Positions 8,295-15,842 of a stretch of 21,573 nucleotides of DNA are shown piece by piece (within the stretch, counting starts at the first letter, position 1; each line of letters begins with the position of its first letter). The stretch covers positions 1-21,573 of the forward strand of contig NIVA01000130.1 of the NCBI GenBank assembly GCA_002254335.1, given 5' to 3'. A model generated the notes under the pieces. The model was given only the letters and a program-made list of their open reading frames with translations, searched no databases and was not told where the DNA came from. This DNA comes from Bacteroidetes bacterium 4572_114. GTDB taxonomy: Bacteria > Bacteroidota > Bacteroidia > Bacteroidales > 4484-276. The position numbers and the translations under genes were made by a program.

Positions 8295-8774
8295 ATGGCG
8301 AAACCCATAAAACATATCCCCTTTTTGATTTTGGTCATGACCTTTGCATTTGGTAGTTTTATGTGTGAAAAGGATGAGGCTTCCCCAAAACAATTTTTAA
8401 CCGGAAAGCAATGGCGGTTAACTGCGTGGACATCAACCCCTGCCTATGAAGTGGAAGGTGAAATGATAACCAACCTGTATTCGCTTTTGCCGGTATGTGC
8501 CCACGACGATTTTACTGTATTCGATAGCGATGAAACAATTATTAAGGATGAGGGTGAAATAAAATGCAGCCAAAGCGGCCCACAAACGATATCAGGAAAC
8601 TGGCTGATGAATACAAACCAGACCATTTTGAAAATCACCATCGAAGGCAGCGAAACAGAATACATAATTGATGAGATAAGTGATAATTTTTTAATTTTGG
8701 GAACACAGGAAGTTATTGAACATGCAACGGGTTCGGTTACTTATGAGTACAAGTTGACATATACTAGGATGTAG
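8295..8774 (+). CDS. Lipocalin-like lipoprotein
   Basis: A 159-residue protein with a hydrophobic signal (residues 8-23) and a candidate lipobox Cys at 24 (SFMCEKDE). GKQWRLTAWTSTPAYE follows the anchor, the usual first strand of small lipocalin-like lipoproteins in Bacteroidota. TISGNWLMNTNQTILKITI and ILGTQEV fit the later strands. Two further Cys (in VCAHDD and IKCSQS) may form a disulfide. The ligand is unknown. The gene starts 16 bases after repeat copy 2, so its original promoter may have been replaced or supplied by that repeat. A cytosine-free purine tract follows its stop codon. Confidence 0.65.
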   Translation: MAKPIKHIPFLILVMTFAFGSFMCEKDEASPKQFLTGKQWRLTAWTSTPAYEVEGEMITNLYSLLPVCAHDDFTVFDSDETIIKDEGEIKCSQSGPQTISGNWLMNTNQTILKITIEGSETEYIIDEISDNFLILGTQEVIEHATGSVTYEYKLTYTRM

Positions 8775-8879
8775 GGGGTGGGGAGAAGGAAAAAAGTAAA
8801 AAGTAAAAGGGGGAAAGTAAAAGGGAGAAAGTAGAAGATAGAGGGGAGAGGGTATAAGGTAGTGGGGAGAAGGGAAGGG
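8765..8879 (+). repeat. Cytosine-free, purine-rich tract
   Basis: 115 bases without a single C, nearly all G and A, with repeated words such as AAAGTAAAAGGG and GGGGAGA. It begins at the stop codon (8772-8774) of the lipocalin-like gene. Such tracts can form triplex or G-rich structures; no coding role is visible. Confidence 0.7.
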
Positions 8880-9173
8880 CAATTTGCTTCAACCAAAAAG
8901 AATAGTAATGAAATTACTGATAGTTCGAAGTTTAATGTACAGTTCTTTTAAATGCTTTTACTGTCAATCTCTCTACAATGCTATTAACAACAAATAGCAA
9001 ACTTCGAACGGTTAACAGCGAAATGGAGAAAAAGTCGTAATTTAGAAGTTGGGAGACGGGAAAAGAAACATAGAATCCGGGAGTCAGGCACAAATTTTGC
9101 GAACAAGCGATACAATTCACAATTTATAATCTTAAAAACACAATTACTTAATTTTTAATTAAAACTTTTTATC
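8775..9173. other. Non-coding spacer before the LPP20-like gene
   Basis: Apart from the purine tract, the spacer holds an inverted pair GTTCGAAGTTT (8923-8933) and AAACTTCGAAC (8999-9009). AAACTTCGAAC recurs at 13683-13693, upstream of the transglutaminase-like gene. The last 50 bases before the ATG at 9174 are very AT-rich. No gene is seen. Confidence 0.55.
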
Positions 9174-9761
9174 ATGAAAAAAAAATCATTACGTACGTTT
9201 TTAATGCTGGTTTTAGCGGCAATTATCATTGTCCCGACCATGCAGAGTTGCAAATCGAAAAAAGAAGCCCAGGTATCTGACGATGAGGTGTTGATACAGA
9301 CATACTGTTCAGGTCCCGAGTATTTTACAAACAACGAATATTTCAGGGCAAACAGTATTGGCGAAAGTACCGATCAGGTGATGTCGAAAAAGAAAGCACT
9401 GAGCAATGCCAAGGCAGAACTTGCCGGATCGATAGAAACAACTGTTAAAGCTGTCATCGACAACTATTTTTCGTCTCACGAAGCCAACAATGTGGAAGAT
9501 ATCCGTGAGAAGTACGAAGGGCTTTCACGGGAAGTAATTAAGCAGGAATTGTCGGGGATTAAAACCATCTGCGAAAAACAAACCAAAACCAAGCAAGGTA
9601 CTTACAAAACCTATATCGCCATTGAACTTGCCGGCGATGAAATTACAAATGCCATGAAAGACAGGCTCTCGAAAGACACCAAACTTGAAATCGACTTCCA
9701 ATACGAAAAATTTAAAGGCGAACTGGAAAAAGAGATGGAGGATTATAAGGGAGGAAACTAA
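9174..9761 (+). CDS. LPP20-like lipoprotein
   Basis: A 195-residue lipoprotein with a hydrophobic segment (residues 9-21) and Cys26 in TMQSCKSKK. The central part has RANSIGESTDQVMSKKKALS followed by NAKAELAGSI, then a segment ending YKTYIAIELAGDEI. This is the pattern of the LPP20/FlgO-type fold, in which a long helix packs on a sheet. The C-terminal tail is charged and helical. LPP20-like proteins are envelope lipoproteins, in some bacteria tied to the flagellar outer-membrane ring; no flagellar genes are seen here. The next gene encodes a second protein with LPP20-like features. The lipobox is loose but normal for this phylum. Confidence 0.7.
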   Translation: MKKKSLRTFLMLVLAAIIIVPTMQSCKSKKEAQVSDDEVLIQTYCSGPEYFTNNEYFRANSIGESTDQVMSKKKALSNAKAELAGSIETTVKAVIDNYFSSHEANNVEDIREKYEGLSREVIKQELSGIKTICEKQTKTKQGTYKTYIAIELAGDEITNAMKDRLSKDTKLEIDFQYEKFKGELEKEMEDYKGGN

Positions 9762-9786
9762 GTTGATTGACGATTAACGATTGATG

Positions 9787-9830
9787 ATTTTTGATTTGTT
9801 TGATTACCATACATTTCTTAAATCAAAAAT
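9787..9830 (+). terminator. AT-rich hairpin after the LPP20-like gene
   Basis: Perfect 11-base inverted repeat ATTTTTGATTT (9787-9797) and AAATCAAAAAT (9820-9830), 26 bases after the stop codon. It lies within a GATTGA/GATTAA low-complexity stretch. There is no GC-rich stem or U-run, so a terminator role is only possible. Confidence 0.3.
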
Positions 9831-9970
9831 TGTTAATCAAAAATCAGAAAGGATTGACTTATAAACAAACACTTCTATTCCGGCCCCATTTAGGTTCACC
9901 TGTAACCAGGATGGGATCGGATTTCTTCGATAAAGACCATATTTTTCGTTTTCATAATTCCATTTCGACA

Positions 9971-11023
9971 ATGAAACAATTTTACCTGTTTATCGGTATC
10001 ATGCTTTGCGGGTTGCTTGTTTATCCTCAATTTGAAACCAAAAAAAATAAGGGCGGGCAACCCATCGAAAAGCAGTACGAAAACTTCAAAAAGACCTTTG
10101 ACAAAGAGGTTGGTGATGAGGCTGGCACTGATACAAAAGAACAGGTTAAGTTTGTTTCTCACCTCAGGCCGTGCGAACTGCCTGCATGGATGCTTCAGTT
10201 AAAATCGTTGCCCGGCACAAATCAGATGTTGGTATTTGGAATCTCCGATCCGGGACTTGACACATTGCCGGCCATTGAGCAGGCAAAAATCAGGGCACTG
10301 GGTTTGCTGTCAATATTCAGGGGGGCTATGATTCAAAACATCACTGATGTCTATTCAAATGAAACCGGTTATGATGACATTGTTGGGAAATTTACGTCCT
10401 TTTCCAGGATAGAGGCAATAAGTCCCATAACGACTGGCCAACTGGAAATTATAGAACAGGGATTTACCAGCTATGGGGAAGCAATTATGCTGGCCGGCAT
10501 AAAGGAGAGGGCACTGGTTGCAGACACTGAAAAGCCTGTGGTGGTTGCAGATTATTTTATTTCGGAAGAGGGCGAATATGATGATCTTTTTGTTTACAGC
10601 ACTTACAACTTTCAGGTGGAAAACCCTGGTGGATCTGCATCCAAATTTAGCTGTCATAATACCAAAAGGAGCATCCTGATCAAATCAACCCACAACAACC
10701 GGGAACTTGATTTTGATTACGGCAGGTTCAAATATTATTTCCCACAAGGGATAACATTCAATGATGAAGAGCTTTTAAACTACAGCAATGCAGATTTGAG
10801 CGATGGGCTGTGGAATGCTTACCTTGCAGGTATCCTTCGGCAGGTTGAGATGGCAGAAAAACACACATCTGAAATTAAAAGGATGGGCGACCAGTATTCC
10901 GGCAAATTTCAAAACCTTAGCAGGGAGACATCAAATATCCAGCTTGGGTTTGAGCAATCCGGGATTTTCATTAAAGATAATATTTTATATGTAAAATTGA
11001 ATACCGCTCCGGGAAAGGATTAG
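9971..11023 (+). CDS. Secreted protein with LPP20-like N-terminal domain
   Basis: The start is placed at ATG 9971 because MKQFYLFIGIMLCGLLVYP is a clear signal peptide; the open frame extends back to 9791 but codes for nothing exported. The mature protein (about 330 residues) has LPAWMLQLKS, then LVFGISDPGLD and AIEQAKIRALGLLSIF at about residues 70-120. This is the order of motifs in LPP20-like domains, where a helix with regularly spaced Ala follows the first strands. The rest is beta-rich without a known motif and ends in a charged helical part. It follows the LPP20 lipoprotein and may partner it. Repeat copy 3 starts 17 bases after the stop. Confidence 0.6.
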   Translation: MKQFYLFIGIMLCGLLVYPQFETKKNKGGQPIEKQYENFKKTFDKEVGDEAGTDTKEQVKFVSHLRPCELPAWMLQLKSLPGTNQMLVFGISDPGLDTLPAIEQAKIRALGLLSIFRGAMIQNITDVYSNETGYDDIVGKFTSFSRIEAISPITTGQLEIIEQGFTSYGEAIMLAGIKERALVADTEKPVVVADYFISEEGEYDDLFVYSTYNFQVENPGGSASKFSCHNTKRSILIKSTHNNRELDFDYGRFKYYFPQGITFNDEELLNYSNADLSDGLWNAYLAGILRQVEMAEKHTSEIKRMGDQYSGKFQNLSRETSNIQLGFEQSGIFIKDNILYVKLNTAPGKD

Positions 11024-11039
11024 ATGAGTTTTAATAAAT

Positions 11040-11170
11040 GAGTTTAGTCTAATATGTAAGTATTTTGGAGAATAGCTGTCAGACAGTTTAAGCAAAAAAC
11101 CAAATAGATAATACTTTAACATCAGCATATAATTTAGAGGGTAACTGTCTGACAGCTTTTCTGGCCCGGC
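11040..11170 (+). repeat. 84-base palindromic repeat, copy 3
   Basis: Inner inverted ends AGCTGTCAGACAGTT (11074-11088) and AACTGTCTGACAGCT (11143-11157), again exactly 84 bases, although the centre differs from copies 1 and 2. The left outer arm GAGTTTAGTCTAA matches copy 2; the right arm is diverged. TTAATAAAT lies directly left of the element (11031-11039) and recurs at 11174-11182, a possible 9-base target duplication in AT-rich sequence. Confidence 0.75.
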
Positions 11171-11195
11171 AAATTAATAAATATTTTTTTGAAAA

Positions 11196-11519
11196 ATGTT
11201 CAAGTCAGTAATCATATTATTTCTATTGCTCCTTGCCCAACAAACTTTTGCATTAAAACAACTGGATTGGATAGGTTTCGTACAACGCTAAAAGATTTTC
11301 CAAGCCAATCAATAATACCCTTGCCGGAATTGACGGGCACGTTTCATTTGACTGGTCTAGCGAAAACAATGTGGAATTTAAACCACAAATGAGGACGGTT
11401 ACGAAATCATCCGGGAAGATACCCACGGGATACTTGAAAACTCGCGCGGCATGAAACGCATGAAAAACGAAGACCTTAAAGCTGAAGAAAGGATCATAAT
11501 CACAACTATGAAAAATTAG
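11196..11519 (+). pseudogene. Small secreted protein gene, broken by several frameshifts
   Basis: The ATG at 11196 begins a good signal peptide (MFKSVIILFLLLLAQQTFA) followed by LKQLDWIGFVQR and a stop. Coherent coding then appears in other frames: TTLKDFPSQSIIPL, GIDGHVSFDWSSENNVEFKP, and finally EDGYEIIREDTHGILENS and KAEERIIITTMKN ending at the TAG at 11517. At least three frame changes are needed to read it as one protein of about 100 residues. It starts 13-25 bases after repeat copy 3, so the insertion may have silenced it before it decayed. The family is not recognised. Confidence 0.6.
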
Positions 11520-11623
11520 GTCCTGCTACAAATTTAGTGTGTAATGCTAAATAATTAATCATGATTTCTTAAATACGATTTTCAACTAAAACACTAAGTC
11601 GGTTTCCTTTAGGCGAAACTTAT

Positions 11624-11631
11624 TATCTTTG
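11624..11631 (+). promoter_or_regulatory. Bacteroidota -7 box for the HigBA-like operon
   Basis: TATCTTTG, a perfect TAnnTTTG match, lies 16 bases before the toxin ATG (11648). GGTTTCC at 11601-11607 could serve as a weak -33 element. Confidence 0.55.
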
Positions 11632-11647
11632 AAAAAAATTCAATCAA

Positions 11648-11993
11648 ATGCATAAAAAATATAATGTAGAGCTTTTGGACGAAGTGTATGATTTCTTTGA
11701 TTCAATTGACAATAAAGCTGTTGAAAAAATACTTTATAATATTGATAAATCACAATCTTCAAGTGAAAAAGTACTGTTTAAAATTTTCAAGTGAAATATG
11801 GGAATTTAGGACATTATATAGAAAAATAAAATATAGGCCCCTGGGATTTTGGGATAAGACAAATAACTATGACACCTTGGTTTTAGCAACTCACGGATTT
11901 ATTAAAAAATCTAAAAAGACACCGAAAAAAGAAATAGAAAAAGCACAAAGAATAAGAAAACAATATTTTGATATTAAAAATAAAAAGCAATGA
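11648..11993 (+). pseudogene. higB: HigB/RelE-like toxin with one frameshift
   Basis: The first frame (11648-11794) reads MHKKYNVELLDEVYDFFDSI and continues to SSSEKVLFKIFK, then stops. The next frame carries the rest: SSEIWEFRTLYRKIKYRPLGFWDK, LVLATHGFIKKSKKTPKKEIEKAQ and the end. Together they make a complete Gp49-like (HigB/RelE superfamily) toxin with the typical EFR, FWDK and GFxKKxxKTP motifs. The break is at 11780-11787, where AAAATTTT occurs; one A fewer or two more would restore LFK(K)FSSEIWEF. The 3' end overlaps the antitoxin start by ATGA. As read, the toxin is inactive, unless ribosomal slippage or a sequence error is involved. Confidence 0.8.
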
Positions 11994-12301
11994 AATCATA
12001 TACATTAGAACAAGCAAAGAACAAATATATAGGAAAACGTGGTTCTGAAAGACGAGATAAATATGAACAAGAATTGAAAATTGATCTTCTCGGAGAGGCA
12101 ATAAAAGATGCCAGAAAAGAAAGAAACCTAACACAGAAACAATTAGGTGAATTAATTGGTGTGCAGAAAGCTCAAATCTCAAGAATTGAAAACCATTTAA
12201 CTGATGCTCGATTTGAGACAATATTAAAAGTTTTTAGGGCATTAAATGCTAAAATTAACTTTAGTATAGAATTATTGAATACAGAAATGAATTTAACATG
12301 A
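11990..12301 (+). CDS. higA: HigA-like XRE antitoxin
   Basis: A 103-residue protein. Residues 35-90 form a Cro/CI-type helix-turn-helix with ARKERNLTQKQLGELIGVQKAQISRIE, in which LTQKQLGELIG is the first helix and KAQISRIEN the recognition helix. The basic N-terminal arm (KRGSERRDKYEQELK) is typical of HigA proteins encoded after the toxin. It overlaps the toxin stop by four bases (ATGA) and is thus translationally coupled. By family knowledge it binds the toxin and represses the operon promoter, probably at the TATCTTTG box at 11624. The antitoxin is intact while the toxin is frameshifted. Confidence 0.85.
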   Translation: MKSYTLEQAKNKYIGKRGSERRDKYEQELKIDLLGEAIKDARKERNLTQKQLGELIGVQKAQISRIENHLTDARFETILKVFRALNAKINFSIELLNTEMNLT

Positions 12302-12419
12302 AAACAGCCATTACATAAATAAAGGCTATAAAAATATGGGACTGACACGGGTTTCGGAGAATTTACAACTTTTAACCGAATCTATTTAAAATGCCAGTAA
12401 TATCAAAATAAAATCTATC

Positions 12420-13595
12420 ATGCACAAGTACTCGTTAAACATCATTTTATTTTTAATCATTGTTGGGTTATCCGGTCAATATTCAGCATTTGCACAAACT
12501 TTTGAGGATTTTAAAAAGGAACGCGAAAACGAGCTGAAGGAATTTAAGAATAGCTACACAAAGGATTATGAAGAGTTTGCCCGTAAAGAAAGGGAAGGGA
12601 TTGAAAAGCTCAAACAGGAACTCGCGGCTTATTGGGGGGAAAGCAACACAAAAGTCAGCACCAAAAAAGAGTGGGTTGAATATACCGATGATAAGCAAAC
12701 ACGTACCGATGTTAATTTTGAAAATGGGACAACAAAAATTGAAATCCTGCTAACACCAGAGGAAGCAAAAAACAAGGCCCTGGTAAAAAACAGCATGAGG
12801 AACGCGGTGAAAGATATGGTTTATAACACTTGTGGCACTTATGAAGGGGCAGGAAATGAAAAGGACGGAGGAGTGCTTAACGGGCAGTTACAAACCCTTG
12901 ACGGAAAACCGGTGAGCACCCGAAATGCCGAAATATTTGCCGATGAACAAACCAATCCCGATAACATCAGCTACCAAACAGTTGTGGGAAGCGACGGCGC
13001 GACCCGGATAAAAGTGGAAGTGAACATCCCCCTGGTGCCGGATCATATCAGGGTCAGGGCAAATAAATTTAAGACTTCCATCGACGATCATGCCAAACGC
13101 TTTGAAATGCCCCGGCCACTTATCTATGCAATTATCGAAACCGAATCCACTTTTAACCCAAAGGCCAGGTCTTATGTCCCCGCCTACGGTTTGATGCAGA
13201 TCGTACCGAAGTTTGCCGGGCGCGATGCTTTCAATTACCTATACAAAAAGGACACAATAATTACTGATGAATACCTGTACCACCCTGAAAATAATATCGA
13301 ACTGGGCACCGCCTATTTCAGGTTGCTGATGACACACTATTTTAAAAATATCACCGATGCCAAATGCAGGCTTCTTTGTTCCATCGCTGCATACAACACG
13401 GGCACCGGAAATGTATATAAAGCTTTTAAAGGTACCGGTGGCAAAACAGAAATCTTCAACCGCATCAACACAATGGCCTATGATGAACTTTATGTGCACC
13501 TAAAAGAAAATTTACCATACAAAGAAACCCGGAATTATATCGAAAAGGTTACCAATAAAATGGAACAATATGACTCGTGGCTGGGGGAGGAGTGA
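12420..13595 (+). CDS. MltC-like lytic murein transglycosylase
   Basis: A 391-residue exported protein with a signal peptide (residues 1-25, ending AFAQ). A charged coiled-coil at 27-72 begins FEDFKKERENELKEF. A DUF3393-like domain as in MltC spans about 75-205. The SLT lysozyme-fold domain spans about 222-391. Motifs are ETESTFNPKA (catalytic Glu242, followed by Ser243), YGLMQIVP (GLMQ at 257-260) and AAYNTGTGNV (AYN at 324-326). All catalytic features are present, so it should cleave peptidoglycan with formation of anhydro ends. Unlike E. coli MltC it has no lipobox Cys, so it is probably periplasmic. Its N-terminal coiled-coil matches that of the following transglutaminase-like protein. 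Confidence 0.88.
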   Translation: MHKYSLNIILFLIIVGLSGQYSAFAQTFEDFKKERENELKEFKNSYTKDYEEFARKEREGIEKLKQELAAYWGESNTKVSTKKEWVEYTDDKQTRTDVNFENGTTKIEILLTPEEAKNKALVKNSMRNAVKDMVYNTCGTYEGAGNEKDGGVLNGQLQTLDGKPVSTRNAEIFADEQTNPDNISYQTVVGSDGATRIKVEVNIPLVPDHIRVRANKFKTSIDDHAKRFEMPRPLIYAIIETESTFNPKARSYVPAYGLMQIVPKFAGRDAFNYLYKKDTIITDEYLYHPENNIELGTAYFRLLMTHYFKNITDAKCRLLCSIAAYNTGTGNVYKAFKGTGGKTEIFNRINTMAYDELYVHLKENLPYKETRNYIEKVTNKMEQYDSWLGEE

Positions 13596-13724
13596 AAAGC
13601 GGAGTGCAGAGAGCAAGTTTTATTATCAGCTAATACAGCACTTTATCTTTTCATTTAGTAAGAAGTTTCAACAAAGATCATCAAACTTCGAACGGGTTAG
13701 TAACAACAAAAAAAAACAATAACC

Positions 13725-15842
13725 ATGAAACAAAAAACTAAAATCATCACCATTCTATTTACGGCCATAATTTTTGGCCTGTCCGGCAATATCATCGCCC
13801 AGACTTTCGAGGAGTACAAAAAGCAACGGGAGCAGGAATTGCAACAATTTAAGGAGGAACGCGAGAAGCAAATCCAACAGTTGGCCGAAGAGTATGATAA
13901 ATATGTTGAACAACGCGACCAGGAATTTGCCGGTTACCTCAAAACCCGCTGGACACAATTCCAGGTCTTCCAGGGGCTGGATATGCCCGAGGAACCCAAG
14001 CCGGACATCGCACCTTTGTTCACCGAACCCGACAGGCCCAAGCCCCCGGAGGTATTGCCTACAATAATCCCCGAACTCAGGATCAAGCCCGATGATGTCC
14101 CCAGGCCCATCCTGCCACGCATCACAAAACAAGAACCCGAAGGTTTCCCGACCAACACAAGGGATTTCGATTTCTATGGCTTCAATGTGATATTTGATTA
14201 TGACAAAGAATTAGAGAAAAAACCTAACGGCCAGGCCAACGAAGAATCCATCGGTAATTATTTTGAAGCAGTGAGCAGCACCAATTACAATCACCTGGTA
14301 AACCAGTTGACCGGGTACAAAGACCTGATGAACATGAACGACTGGGGCTATTACCTGATGGTAAAAAAAGCTGCATCGATGATTGCCGGCATGGACGAAA
14401 AAACATCAAAACTGCTTACCTGGTTTATCTTGTTAAGGTCGGGCTATAAGGTTAAAATTGCCTACTTCCAAAACGATGTATTTTTGTTGATCCCCATAAT
14501 CAACCAGGTTTACGGCAAAAATTTCTTTATGTTAGATAACCTGAACTACTACCTGATGGAAGGGGAATTACTTGAGCTTTACACTTATGAAACAGATTTT
14601 CAGGATGCCCAAAAAGTGTTCGACCTAAATATTTACCATCCGTTGTCGCTTGGTGGGGAATTGGCCGAAAGGACTTTTAATTTCAATTACGAAGGTACCG
14701 AAGCCCCCATCAGCATTGCATATAACAGCAACATCATTGATTTTTTCAAAGATTATCCGCTTTCAGATATCAAGGTATATTTCGATGCCGTGGTCTCCCC
14801 TACCGCTAAAGAATCGCTGGCAACCAACTTCATCCCGCTCATCCGCGAAAAAACCGAGCTACAGGCCGTTAACCTGCTGTTGAATTTTGTGCAAACAGCC
14901 TTCCAATACAAAACCGATCAGGACCAGTTTGGCTACGAGAAATTTTTCTTTGCCGAGGAGGCCTTTTATTATCCTTACTGCGATTGCGAAGACCGTTCGG
15001 TGCTGTTTGCCTATTTGGTAAAAAGTTTGCTTGGCCTTGAGGTCATCGGGCTTAACTACCCCGGCCATATTGCCACCGCCATAAAATTCAACGAAAGTGT
15101 CAATGGCGACTACATCAGCTATAACGGCGAAAACTATGTGGTTTCCGACCCAACCTACATCAATGCGCCTGTGGGCCTCACCATGCCGCAATACGCAAGT
15201 GAGACCGCCGAAATCATCACCCTCAACAACAATTACGGCCTCCGCAAAACAGAAGATAAAATATGGCAGGAAATTATTGCATCTGGCGGTAACCGCGGAG
15301 CCAATTCAGGCGATATAATTATAGATGCCGGTGGAAACGCGACACTCACCGGATATATTACCGAGAGCTTCTCCTTTTCAAATATCAACACAACCGCAAA
15401 CGGGGACCCCTCGATGTTTGCCCTTAAACTGGATGCCGAAATGAACCCAATCTGGTTTGCCCCGGCCAGTGTTGAAGGTGCCGCATTTGGTTACACCATT
15501 GTGCCCGATAAAGAAGGCAATACCTACGTTGGGGGAACTTTTCGCGGCGAGATGGAAATGAATGGCAAGAAACTTAAAACAGGTGAAGTGTCGGATGTGT
15601 TTGTTGCCAAGCTCAACAACAAAGGTCAACTCCTGTGGCTCGAAAAAGCAAACATCGACACCGTAAGCCAGGACAACTTCCTGAATTTTGTTTCTAAGTT
15701 CAACCCCCGTGGCAGGCACCTCGGCAACGACCTCTATTTCGAAACCGGCGATTTTAAAAACTACGGCCTCAACCTAACCATTGAAGGCGAAATTTACTTC
15801 GCCGGTGCTTTCAACAAAAGTGATGAACCTAATGAACAGTAG
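13725..15842 (+). CDS. Secreted transglutaminase-fold protein with coiled-coil and beta-propeller repeats
   Basis: A 705-residue protein with a signal peptide (1-25, ending IIAQ). A coiled-coil at 27-75 begins FEEYKKQREQELQQF. A proline-rich linker follows at 88-140. A globular part at about 145-360 precedes a transglutaminase-like cysteine peptidase core: CDCEDRSVLFAYLVK (Cys421 likely catalytic), PGHIATAI (His447) and VVSDPTY (Asp475). The full triad is present. Residues 525-700 hold SBBP-like beta-propeller strands (DAGGNATLTGY, DKEGNTYVGGTF, EGEIYFAGAF). The frame ends soon after the last strand, and a second frame overlaps it. The coiled-coil resembles that of the adjacent transglycosylase, suggesting the two bind each other or a common partner. 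The substrate is unknown; peptide or isopeptide bonds of envelope proteins or peptidoglycan stems are possible. Confidence 0.8.
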   Translation: MKQKTKIITILFTAIIFGLSGNIIAQTFEEYKKQREQELQQFKEEREKQIQQLAEEYDKYVEQRDQEFAGYLKTRWTQFQVFQGLDMPEEPKPDIAPLFTEPDRPKPPEVLPTIIPELRIKPDDVPRPILPRITKQEPEGFPTNTRDFDFYGFNVIFDYDKELEKKPNGQANEESIGNYFEAVSSTNYNHLVNQLTGYKDLMNMNDWGYYLMVKKAASMIAGMDEKTSKLLTWFILLRSGYKVKIAYFQNDVFLLIPIINQVYGKNFFMLDNLNYYLMEGELLELYTYETDFQDAQKVFDLNIYHPLSLGGELAERTFNFNYEGTEAPISIAYNSNIIDFFKDYPLSDIKVYFDAVVSPTAKESLATNFIPLIREKTELQAVNLLLNFVQTAFQYKTDQDQFGYEKFFFAEEAFYYPYCDCEDRSVLFAYLVKSLLGLEVIGLNYPGHIATAIKFNESVNGDYISYNGENYVVSDPTYINAPVGLTMPQYASETAEIITLNNNYGLRKTEDKIWQEIIASGGNRGANSGDIIIDAGGNATLTGYITESFSFSNINTTANGDPSMFALKLDAEMNPIWFAPASVEGAAFGYTIVPDKEGNTYVGGTFRGEMEMNGKKLKTGEVSDVFVAKLNNKGQLLWLEKANIDTVSQDNFLNFVSKFNPRGRHLGNDLYFETGDFKNYGLNLTIEGEIYFAGAFNKSDEPNEQ

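Noticed and set aside
8691..9120. Minus-strand frames with many Pro, Ser, Phe and Leu
   Set aside because: They are the translation of the cytosine-free tract and AT-rich spacer, with no domain or signal that makes sense.
9791..9970. 60-residue N-terminal extension of the second LPP20-like protein
   Set aside because: It has low-complexity codons and lies before a clear signal peptide at 9971.
10355..10657. Minus-strand 100-residue frame inside the second LPP20-like gene
   Set aside because: It is antisense to a well-supported coding region and shows no domain.
11780..11795. Programmed frameshift in the HigB-like gene
   Set aside because: AAAATTTT is not a recognised slippery heptamer with a downstream structure that I can see. 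Mutation or sequence error is simpler.
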